The notes under the pieces: generated by a model
Database searches by the model: none
Told to the model about the DNA's origin: nothing
What the model saw: the letters and a program-made list of their open reading frames with translations, nothing else
Shown: positions 1 through 6,996 of the stretch, piece by piece
Position numbering within the stretch: the stretch's first letter is position 1
Layout of the letters: every line of letters begins with the position of its first letter
Translations under genes and position numbers: made by a program
Assembly (NCBI GenBank): GCA_018623995.1
Contig: JAAZUV010000012.1
Location: 1 to 18,910 of the forward strand
Origin: Methanobacteriota archaeon
Lineage (GTDB): Archaea; Thermoplasmatota; Poseidoniia; Poseidoniales; Poseidoniaceae
Direction: 5' to 3'
DNA: 18,910 nt

Positions 1-3000
1 CTTCATCTCCGATGAAGGCAACGCCCAATTCCTCCACGATGGTACGTTCCGGGGCACCAATCTCAACATTGATGACTCGAGTTCCGGGTCGTTCAGGATT
101 TTCGTCCCATGCGATAACTCGGTTTGAGTAGGATCCTTCACGGGTGAAGACATGCTCTATTTGTTTACCGATTTTGTCTGCATCGTTGTCTTTGACACCA
201 TCACCATTGCTGTCAACGGATGTGTCGAGATCCCAAACGACCGTGATTTGATCGAGATCATTGATCGAGTCAATCTTTCCAGTTGCATCCAAAAGACATG
301 CTTCGAGGGCGTTGCAGACAATGTCCTTGGTTCGAACAATCGGTGGGATATTCAGCACTTCAATGGAGAGAATCTCACTGACACGCACGCCATCGTCGTC
401 GGTTACGTGATAGATGACCGTGTGTGTTCCGCTTGTGTTCCAGTGCCAAACCAGCTCATCGCCAACCACATCGCAGTCATCATCAGCACCGCCGATGTCA
501 TTGGAATCGAGACCTGGATCAACATCCCAGCAACGAATCAACGTATCGTAATCGGAGGGTGTATCGGTAGCATTGCCGACCAACCGAACTTCTTCTCCTT
601 CTGCGAGGGGGAGGACTTGCTCCAATGGCTGAACAACTGGCGGGACGTTTGCAACACTTACCCATCGCTCGTATGTACCGCTGCTGGCCCCTTCAGAGTC
701 ACTCACTTCAAGGCGCATGCGGTGGAGGCCAGATGTCTCCCACATCATCTCAAATTCCGAAACACGTCCATCGAAGGTTTTGATGAGATTTGGTTGTGCA
801 TCGTCCGGCCACCATCGGTGGGTTAAGCCATCCAAATCATCGATTGAATCGAGTGCTTGGCCACGGAGATTGACCATTTGGTCCTCCTGAACGTGCCAAG
901 TTTGCTGGACATCAAGCGGTAGGGGGCCACTCTCGTTGGTCATGGTGACAGACAGCCCGTGGGGGTTGATGTTGGTGAATCGGATGTCGATGCTGGCCAT
1001 GGTCATGGCACTGTCGTCGTCGACACCAACGGCTTGGAATGTATGCCAGCCTTCCGTTGGTGCAGTCGTTGTACAAACTCGCGTGTAGTATCCTTCCTCG
1101 CAGATTGCATTCGGCCAGTATACATCTACGATTCCAGGGAACGGGTCTTCAGAATCCGTATCGTTTGCATAAGCATAGAGTGTGACAGGATGTTCGACTT
1201 TGACCTCGTTACGAGCGCTGATGACCTCGATGTTTGGGGCGCGATTCAAAATAACAACATCAAGAATGCCTTCAACTTGGTCTTGTTCTTCGTCGGTAAT
1301 GGTCACCTGGACAGGATATTCTCCATCGTTTGTCCAAGTCCAGTTCAGCATACAATCCATGGATTCAACTCGTGTCCACGCTGCTGAGCGAGTACCATCG
1401 TACCATGGAACATTGAACAGACAAGATACATTGCCACCGTCTTCATCAAAACTACCTGAGGCATTGATGACCGTCTCGACGTTTGTGTAAACTTCGATGG
1501 GCTCGAGGACTGCTGTAGGTAGACGTCCAATGAACAACTCAATTTCACCGAGGTCGTTATCGGCATCCGCATCTGCAGTGTTGACTTGTAGAGGATCTGA
1601 TTCCCATCGAATTGGCAAGGTTCCAATCGCTGCATCAGCGGGAACTGTCCAAGTGAAATTGACCTTGTGAGATTCGTATGTGGCGAGCGGGGGTAATCCG
1701 AGGTCAAAGATGGACCCATCAGGATGATAGATTCGTAAATCAGTTGCAGTCGATGTTGTGATTCCTTTGTTGACAACAGCGACCTCGATCGTTAAGTCAT
1801 CGCCCGGAAGGACATTGTAACCCGATAGGGAACTGACAGTGCTGACAACTCCACTCCTGTTTCGAATGATGACAGCTCGCTCTTCGTCTGCAATCAAGTC
1901 AAGGCCAACGAGATACTCATCGAGCGTAATGGTGGCAGCACCGACGTAACTTCCAGATTTCGCCATGATGCCATGGCTGGACCAGTCCGTGTTCGTTGCA
2001 GAATAGTCAATGCTGTTGCCTGAATCAATCGTTGTGCTCGCTGAACCGTTTGAAGCGGTGTAGACAGTGGTTGAAACACCATCGTATGCAACCTCGACCC
2101 CAACCCCATCAATGGTTCCATAACACGATGGGCTGAGGTGAACCCATACTTCGAGTGGCGAATCAAGTGCCGTGAGAGAACGCTCAGGAACGACATCGAC
2201 ACATGTCGGCCGAATACCTGGGTCACTGTTGCTTTCAACGCCGGTCGCCCCAACAGGCATGTATTGCTTCAAACGGAAATCGATGGTCAGGCCAACGTCT
2301 TCTTCGGCATGCCGCCATGCATAATTGTTGACCGCTGGGCAGTACCATCGGTAACCCGTTGAGACGCCATCAGAGTTCCATGATGTCAGCTCATACGATG
2401 CATCGCATCCACTGTAAGCGATTCCTGCTCCAATGGCGTTTCGCGGTTGTCCAACATCGGTGACTTCCCAAGTTGTTGTGTTGGTATCGGTTTCTGGTGG
2501 CGGGAACGGTGTGATGTAATCGCTTTGACCGGACCATTGCGAGGATGCGGTTGTCAGTGAAGTCCACCTCTCACCGTAGCGGAGTGGGAAATCATACGCC
2601 TCCGTTGCAGGGCTGTATTCGTTCGTAATCGTGATATCACCGAGGATTTGTGTGAGCGAACCGATGCCGTATGGAATGAACTTGATGTACAGATCGAGAT
2701 CGTTCTTCACAGTCGCAAAGTCGCTCACTCGAAGGTATTCGGTTTGTGTGAATTGGATTTCAGCGTTCCCTGTGAACCCTTCAAGTTCGACACCACTTTT
2801 GTCGAAATCTGCAGACATTCGCAGCTTGTAGACCCATTCGGTTCCATTATCGAATTGCAGTTCGAGAATGTCTGTGACTTCAGCAGTTGCATCGCCTCGA
2901 ATTTCACCCACGTTCGCTGAAACGCCTGTATCTGTAATGAGGATGGATGGGTCAAACGTCCCTGAGTAAATCCATTTGTCACCAACTCTCCATGTTGGTA

Positions 3001-3151
3001 GGTCTGTTACTCCAGGATCGGACCCACTTCGCTGGATAACTCGCTCGTCAGAGGACAGAATGTTATGTTCAACCAATGGAATTTGACTGAATCCAATCAT
3101 GCAGGCAAGAACGAGCAGGGTCAAGACACGTGACTTGAGCACTCCGCCCAT
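1..3151 (-). CDS. Giant secreted repeat protein with CARDB-like and PKD/Ig-like domains (3' end outside window)
   Basis: The minus-strand frame is open without a stop from an ATG at 3151 to the left edge, giving 1050 residues with the C-terminus missing. Residues 1-23 have a basic n-region and a hydrophobic stretch (LTLLVLACMIGF), read as a Sec signal peptide. Residues about 30-430 are an unrecognised beta-rich domain containing several cysteines. Residues about 441-543 look like a CARDB-type adhesion domain. From about 543 onward come at least five PKD/Ig/cadherin-like beta-sandwich repeats, recognisable by recurring starts such as NRAPNIEV, NVPPVVQP and NIPPIVRT. A calcium-loop-like stretch, DSNGDGVKDND (from about residue 980), resembles thrombospondin type 3 or EF-hand loops. 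The likely role is cell-surface adhesion or structure; the ligand is unknown. The gene starts 45 bases downstream of the tbp stop on the same strand, with no clear TATA box of its own, so it may be read from the tbp promoter. Confidence 0.85.
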   Translation of the reverse strand, partial: MGGVLKSRVLTLLVLACMIGFSQIPLVEHNILSSDERVIQRSGSDPGVTDLPTWRVGDKWIYSGTFDPSILITDTGVSANVGEIRGDATAEVTDILELQFDNGTEWVYKLRMSADFDKSGVELEGFTGNAEIQFTQTEYLRVSDFATVKNDLDLYIKFIPYGIGSLTQILGDITITNEYSPATEAYDFPLRYGERWTSLTTASSQWSGQSDYITPFPPPETDTNTTTWEVTDVGQPRNAIGAGIAYSGCDASYELTSWNSDGVSTGYRWYCPAVNNYAWRHAEEDVGLTIDFRLKQYMPVGATGVESNSDPGIRPTCVDVVPERSLTALDSPLEVWVHLSPSCYGTIDGVGVEVAYDGVSTTVYTASNGSASTTIDSGNSIDYSATNTDWSSHGIMAKSGSYVGAATITLDEYLVGLDLIADEERAVIIRNRSGVVSTVSSLSGYNVLPGDDLTIEVAVVNKGITTSTATDLRIYHPDGSIFDLGLPPLATYESHKVNFTWTVPADAAIGTLPIRWESDPLQVNTADADADNDLGEIELFIGRLPTAVLEPIEVYTNVETVINASGSFDEDGGNVSCLFNVPWYDGTRSAAWTRVESMDCMLNWTWTNDGEYPVQVTITDEEQDQVEGILDVVILNRAPNIEVISARNEVKVEHPVTLYAYANDTDSEDPFPGIVDVYWPNAICEEGYYTRVCTTTAPTEGWHTFQAVGVDDDSAMTMASIDIRFTNINPHGLSVTMTNESGPLPLDVQQTWHVQEDQMVNLRGQALDSIDDLDGLTHRWWPDDAQPNLIKTFDGRVSEFEMMWETSGLHRMRLEVSDSEGASSGTYERWVSVANVPPVVQPLEQVLPLAEGEEVRLVGNATDTPSDYDTLIRCWDVDPGLDSNDIGGADDDCDVVGDELVWHWNTSGTHTVIYHVTDDDGVRVSEILSIEVLNIPPIVRTKDIVCNALEACLLDATGKIDSINDLDQITVVWDLDTSVDSNGDGVKDNDADKIGKQIEHVFTREGSYSNRVIAWDENPERPGTRVINVEIGAPERTIVEELGVAFIGDE

Positions 3152-3196
3152 GTATGTGCTTGTACGTTCTTGCACATCAAAGGTACGACGATGGCC

Positions 3197-3811
3197 TCAC
3201 AGGAGATCAGCAAGTTCGTCCTTGATAATTTCAACTGCTTCCAAGATTTCGTCCTTGTGTCGTGCACCGGTAATGACCATCTTACCACTGCCGAAAATCA
3301 GACAGACAACCTTTGGATAATCCAGTCGATAGATGAGTCCAGGGAATTGTTCTGGCTCGTACTCAACCTTGTCGAAAGGCAAGTGGAAGGTGAGGTTGTT
3401 GAGGTTCAACTTTCGTGGTTCGCCAGCGAGCGGAGCGCCGGTGAACTTGTCGTTTCCATCATAGTCTTCTGGGTAGTGAAGAGCGTAGGTTGCAACCATG
3501 TTTTGGACTTCAATTTCAACGTCCTTGAGGTCCCAAGTTGTAATACCTGCAGCACGGAGGTCCTTGATCATTCGATCGATACCTGTGTGGATGTTGTCTT
3601 CGTCCTTTCCACCGGTACAAACGGCTCGTCCTGAACGGAACATGAGAATGGCAAGTTTCGGGTCCGTGACACGGTAAACGACACCAGGGAATTGTTCTGG
3701 CTCGTACTCACAATTGAGTTGAATTGCGATATCAGGGAGGTCAAGTTCTTCGGCTACGCGGGTACTTGCTACGACGTTAACAACAGTCAAGCGCTCTTCA
3801 TCAGTGGTCAT
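3197..3811 (-). CDS. tbp: TATA-box binding protein (archaeal TBP)
   Basis: This general transcription factor binds promoter TATA boxes and recruits TFB and RNA polymerase. The protein has 204 residues from the ATG at 3811, against roughly 180-200 usual in archaea. It holds the two TBP half-repeats: VNVVAST and EYEPEQFPGVVYR (about 35-47) with LMFRSGRAVCTGGK in the first, and VQNMVAT and EYEPEQFPGLIYR (about 150-162) with LIFGSGKMVITGAR in the second. Between VQNMVAT and LNLNNL there is an apparent insertion of about 19 residues (about 112-133, rich in Asp, Gly, Pro) that typical TBPs lack. A further in-frame ATG at 3835 would add 8 residues, but it lies inside a strong TATA box, so 3811 is chosen. 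Mevalonate kinase is upstream on the same strand. The giant surface protein is downstream. Confidence 0.97.
   Translation of the reverse strand: MTTDEERLTVVNVVASTRVAEELDLPDIAIQLNCEYEPEQFPGVVYRVTDPKLAILMFRSGRAVCTGGKDEDNIHTGIDRMIKDLRAAGITTWDLKDVEIEVQNMVATYALHYPEDYDGNDKFTGAPLAGEPRKLNLNNLTFHLPFDKVEYEPEQFPGLIYRLDYPKVVCLIFGSGKMVITGARHKDEILEAVEIIKDELADLL
3339..3365. repeat. 27-base perfect direct repeat in tbp, copy in second half-repeat
   Basis: These 27 bases are identical to 3684-3710, 345 bases away and in the same frame. On the minus strand both copies encode EYEPEQFPG, the conserved motif of each TBP half-repeat. Identity includes the third codon positions, while flanking codons of the two half-repeats have diverged. 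Confidence 0.9.
3684..3710. repeat. 27-base perfect direct repeat in tbp, copy in first half-repeat
   Basis: This is the partner of 3339-3365, in the first TBP half-repeat. All 27 bases match, synonymous positions included. Confidence 0.9.
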
Positions 3812-3833
3812 GGGTTGACGGCTTCCTCCCCGC

Positions 3834-3842
3834 ATATATAAA
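3834..3842 (-). promoter_or_regulatory. TATA box of tbp, leaderless spacing
   Basis: The minus strand reads TTTATATAT, a near-consensus archaeal TATA box, centred about 27 bases upstream of the tbp ATG at 3811. In archaea transcription starts about 25-27 bases downstream of the box centre. The predicted mRNA therefore begins at or next to the ATG, a leaderless transcript, and there is no Shine-Dalgarno motif. Because its own product is the TATA binder, simple feedback is possible (inference). Confidence 0.75.
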
Positions 3843-3865
3843 GGAAGGGCCCACGCTTTGATGGC

Positions 3866-3887
3866 GAAACCTATGAGTATCGGTTTC
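3866..3887. promoter_or_regulatory. Inverted repeat between mevalonate kinase stop and tbp TATA box
   Basis: GAAACC (3866-3871) and GGTTTC (3882-3887) form six-base inverted arms around ten bases. The repeat begins at the mevalonate kinase stop codon and sits about 25 bases upstream of the tbp TATA box. It could be an operator upstream of the promoter or a weak hairpin at the end of the kinase mRNA. The arms are short, so chance is possible. Confidence 0.3.
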
Positions 3888-4867
3888 TAGGTTATATGCT
3901 CAATTGCAAGACCTGGCTCATTGAAATGGGTAATGAACGCCCTGCCACCTTCCATTTCAATGGCGCCGACGGTTTCTTCAGGATTCATTGTTAGAGCGAT
4001 CATGCAACCACCTCCGCCTGCTCCGGTCAATTTGACGCCAAGGCTTGAAGGCGCAGCCGCTCGAATCAAACGCTCGAGTTCAGGAGAAGAAACACCGAGT
4101 GAACGGAGAACCATGTGGTTCTCGGTCATGGCTTGCCCTACCGCCTTCATGTTGCCTTCTTTTAGTGCCTGAATACCTCTTCTAGCGATGGCTCCAATGG
4201 TCTCGAGCTCGACGCTACGTTGGGGGTTCTCGCGGAGTAAATCAGCCACTTGTTTGACCATGGCTGATGTCGAACCGTGAACGCCTGTGTTTCCTATGAC
4301 GAGAGCAACGCCTTCTGGAATCTCCGCGTTGAATGTATGCAGATGCCATTGAAGCGTTGTTCCTTCGACATCCATTGTACGCACTCCGAGGTATTCCAAA
4401 TCGTCCTCAACGGTGTCTGATAGGACAACAAATCCTCCAAAAGAACTGGTAGCGGTATCCATTGGACTCGCACGTCCACCTTGTGCGTTCGCTTCAGCAC
4501 TGTGTGAGAGTTCACTCGCCTGCATTGGGTTGAGATTTTCACCACGAAGTTGTTGCAATGCACCACACAATGCTACCGACAATGCAGCGGAGGAACCAAG
4601 CCCAGATGCTTTGGGGATGGAACCTCGTATTCGAATGTGTATTGGTTGCTCTTCGGTTGGTGGCAATTGCTTTCGAAGGTAATCGATGTGTGGGTGTTTC
4701 TTAGGATTGAAGGTACGTCCATCCAATCGCCACGTGTCAAACGTTTCTTCAACCTCAAGTTCGATGGTCATTCGTTGACTAATGCTGCAGGCTAAGGCTG
4801 GTTGCCCGTAGACAACAGCGTGTTCACCGAAAAGTATGCACTTCCCGGGAGCACTCGCTTTGACCAT
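3887..4867 (-). CDS. mvk: Mevalonate kinase
   Basis: It phosphorylates (R)-mevalonate with ATP to 5-phosphomevalonate in the cytoplasm, the committed step toward isoprenoid chains of archaeal membrane lipids. The protein has 326 residues from the ATG at 4867, which gives the classic start MVKASAPGKCILFGEHAVVYG-type N-terminus. GHMP-kinase motifs are complete: SAPGK (5-9) and GEHAVVYG, the ATP-binding loop PKASGLGSSA (85-94), and the C-terminal TGAGGGGC (281-288). GRASPMDTA (131-139), with the expected catalytic Asp137, matches archaeal mevalonate kinases better than galactokinase or homoserine kinase. An upstream in-frame start at 4963 would add 32 residues unlike the family and overlap the divergent gene, so it was not used. 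The gene diverges from the EMO-like gene across 84 bases. Downstream, tbp begins 75 bases after the stop. Confidence 0.95.
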   Translation of the reverse strand: MVKASAPGKCILFGEHAVVYGQPALACSISQRMTIELEVEETFDTWRLDGRTFNPKKHPHIDYLRKQLPPTEEQPIHIRIRGSIPKASGLGSSAALSVALCGALQQLRGENLNPMQASELSHSAEANAQGGRASPMDTATSSFGGFVVLSDTVEDDLEYLGVRTMDVEGTTLQWHLHTFNAEIPEGVALVIGNTGVHGSTSAMVKQVADLLRENPQRSVELETIGAIARRGIQALKEGNMKAVGQAMTENHMVLRSLGVSSPELERLIRAAAPSSLGVKLTGAGGGGCMIALTMNPEETVGAIEMEGGRAFITHFNEPGLAIEHIT

Positions 4868-4951
4868 GTTTGCTGGAGACCTATCACAACCATTAGGATT
4901 GGTATTGATTCCATCGTTGGGTTGAAGGATTGAATGCGCTTGGGTTGATTC

Positions 4952-6979
4952 ATGATGGAACATCCGCTCGACGTAACCTATGCGGGAATCAAAGGATATT
5001 ACCTCCTTCTTGTTCTTGGTGGAATCTCAATCGCCTTCTTTGCCTATCAAGTGCAAAAAGCGACGCGTCTTGTTCTCCTTGGCGCTCCTGACAAGCGATT
5101 CGACTCTTGGGGGAAGCGGCTGAAAGAGACACTCACTGTTTGGCTTGGTCAACGAAAAGTTCTGGAAGACAAAGTGGCGGGAACGATGCACGTCCTCATG
5201 TTTTGGGGATTCCTCATGCTCTCTTCTGATATGTTGGACTTGGCTACAGCCAATCGATTCAGTGAGCATGTTCTACCTGAAGCGCTGAATGGAATCTGGA
5301 ACGGTATGGTCGAACTTGGCTATACAAGCGCATTGATCGGTTGTTTCCTTGCACTGAATCGACGCGTTTTGTTCACCCCTGAGAAACTCAAAGGGAAATC
5401 ACAACTTGAAGGCAATGTCATTCTGCTCCTCATTATGACCATCTGCACAACATCCTACATCGTTGAAGCGGGTGAGAATCCACATCCAACGTGGGAAATG
5501 ATCGGTGCTTGGGTTGCAGATACCTTCGCACCATCTCAAGCAACCATCAATGCAGCCTACTGGGCGCACATGGTTGCTATCTGTACATTCTTGTTCCTGA
5601 TTCCGCTTTCAAAGCACATGCATTTGGTTATGGCACTTCCAAACGTTGCATTTTACGACACAGAGCCGATGGCAAAGATGCGTCCACTGGCAACGGATGA
5701 GAGCGGTTCAGCTGTTTCATTGGAAGAACTCGACCTGGAATCCTTTGGTGCGGCTAATTACACGCAACTCACCTGGAGAAGTCTCATCGATGGTTGGGCA
5801 TGCACATCTTGCGCACGTTGTCAAGATGTCTGTCCGGCCTATGCGAGTGGCAAAGCGCTCAACCCAATGCAAATTGTTCACGATGTTCGTCATTATGCGA
5901 ACGACCACGCTTCGCAATTGTTTGCTGGTGAAACTCCCGAAGAGGACATTATTGCACGATTTGGGGAGGAATCCATCTGGGCATGTACAACTTGCCACGC
6001 ATGTGTTGATGTTTGCCCTGTCAACATCGAGCACGTTCCGAAGTTGACTGATGCTCGCCGTCACCTGATGATGGAGCGAATGGAATTCGATGAATCCGTT
6101 GAAGACACCATTATGCCATTGATGGCAACCATTGAGAATCTTGAATCGGATTCAAACCCGTACGGATTGCCATCACACGAGCGTGGTGACTGGGCTGCGG
6201 ATCTTGATGTCAAGGTCGCTGAACCTGCGGAATACATCTACTTCGCAGGATGTGCTGCATCGTTCGATGAACGAAACAAGAAGGTTGCTCGGGACACCAT
6301 CTCCATCATGAAGGAAGCCGGCCTCGATGTCGGTATTCTCGGAATGCAGGAAGGATGCAGTGGTGATGCAGCTCGCCGGGCCGGCAACGAATACTTGTTC
6401 CAAATGCTTGCTGAAACCAACTTGGAGACCTTCAACGAGTTGGGTGTCAAGAAAGTCGTTGCTTCTTGCCCACACTGTTTCCACACACTTGGTAAGGAAT
6501 ACAAGGACTATGGTGGAGAAGACATTGAGGTCATGCATCACTCTCAGTTGATATCGCACTTGCAGAACGAAGGCAAGCTTCCACAACCAAAGCACGATGG
6601 TTCTGTCACCTACCACGACCCATGTTATCTTGGTCGAATCGGTGGAGAATACGATGCTCCTCGCGATGCCATTGGTGGTGTTGATATCGAAACCGAACGC
6701 AGTGGCCGAGGCTCTTTCTGTTGCGGTGCTGGTGGCGCTCAAATGTGGATGGAAGAGCACGTGCCAGAAGGGAACGACCGTGTCAACATCATTCGAGCAA
6801 AGGAATTGGCTTCAACTGGCGCAGATACCGTCGCAGTTGGTTGTCCGTTCTGCTCGACCATGGTAACAGACGGTTTGTCAGCCATTGATGCGGAAATGGA
6901 CGTCAAGGATATTGCAGAATTGGTCTGGGAACAAATCAAAGCAAACGATGCCAAGATCGAAGAAGCCAAAGCGGCTTGA
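4952..6979 (+). CDS. Membrane cytochrome b/HdrD-like iron-sulfur oxidoreductase, EMO-like
   Basis: The 675-residue protein fuses a NarI-like membrane domain to a soluble HdrD-like half. Hydrophobic segments lie at about 14-35, 77-98, 118-138, 153-172 and 203-222, with His80, His206, His222 and His224 as candidate haem b ligands. Two complete 4Fe-4S motifs follow: Cys284/287/290/294 and Cys345/348/351/355, each ending CP. Two CCG-type domains come next. The second is canonical (Cys558, Cys590-Cys591, Cys631-x-x-Cys634). In the first the usual Cys-Cys is GCSGD (Cys434, Cys469, Cys506-x-x-Cys509). This layout matches the ETF:(mena)quinone oxidoreductase EMO described from fatty-acid-oxidising bacteria, which takes electrons from ETF in beta-oxidation and gives them to quinone. 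ETF and acyl-CoA dehydrogenase genes are not in the window, so the partner is inferred. A lactate or glycolate oxidase subunit or a true heterodisulfide reductase is less likely. An in-frame ATG at 4955 is an equal start. Confidence 0.85.
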   Translation: MMEHPLDVTYAGIKGYYLLLVLGGISIAFFAYQVQKATRLVLLGAPDKRFDSWGKRLKETLTVWLGQRKVLEDKVAGTMHVLMFWGFLMLSSDMLDLATANRFSEHVLPEALNGIWNGMVELGYTSALIGCFLALNRRVLFTPEKLKGKSQLEGNVILLLIMTICTTSYIVEAGENPHPTWEMIGAWVADTFAPSQATINAAYWAHMVAICTFLFLIPLSKHMHLVMALPNVAFYDTEPMAKMRPLATDESGSAVSLEELDLESFGAANYTQLTWRSLIDGWACTSCARCQDVCPAYASGKALNPMQIVHDVRHYANDHASQLFAGETPEEDIIARFGEESIWACTTCHACVDVCPVNIEHVPKLTDARRHLMMERMEFDESVEDTIMPLMATIENLESDSNPYGLPSHERGDWAADLDVKVAEPAEYIYFAGCAASFDERNKKVARDTISIMKEAGLDVGILGMQEGCSGDAARRAGNEYLFQMLAETNLETFNELGVKKVVASCPHCFHTLGKEYKDYGGEDIEVMHHSQLISHLQNEGKLPQPKHDGSVTYHDPCYLGRIGGEYDAPRDAIGGVDIETERSGRGSFCCGAGGAQMWMEEHVPEGNDRVNIIRAKELASTGADTVAVGCPFCSTMVTDGLSAIDAEMDVKDIAELVWEQIKANDAKIEEAKAA

Positions 6980-6985
6980 TCAAGC
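6974..6985. repeat. 12-base perfect palindrome over the EMO-like gene stop codon
   Basis: GCTTGATCAAGC is its own reverse complement and contains the TGA stop of the upstream gene. It lies in the 17-base gap before mutY. There is no loop or T-run, so it does not look like a terminator. It may be chance. Confidence 0.35.
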
Positions 6986-6996
6986 GATGATTTCCG

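Noticed and set aside
152..826. Plus-strand open frame of 224 codons opposite the giant surface protein
   Set aside because: It lies wholly inside the long minus-strand frame, which has a signal peptide and repeated domains. The plus-strand translation shows no recognisable motif.
1..3151. Possible pseudogene or frameshifted region, since no short intact gene is evident here
   Set aside because: Reading the minus strand from 3151 gives an uninterrupted 1050-codon frame to the window edge with coherent domains. It is simply truncated by the window.
3812..3835. Extended N-terminus for TBP from the ATG at 3835
   Set aside because: That ATG is part of the TATA box, so it would be upstream of the expected transcript start.
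4868..4963. Extended N-terminus for mevalonate kinase from the start at 4963
   Set aside because: The extra 32 residues are unlike kinase N-termini, overlap the divergent gene's start, and the ATG at 4867 gives the standard family start.
6173..6760. Minus-strand open frame of 195 codons inside the EMO-like gene
   Set aside because: It is antisense to the CCG domains with all conserved cysteines. Its own translation resembles no family and has no promoter.
6974..6985. Palindrome read as a transcription terminator
   Set aside because: It has no loop and no T-run, and mutY starts 12 bases later on the same strand. It is kept only as a repeat.
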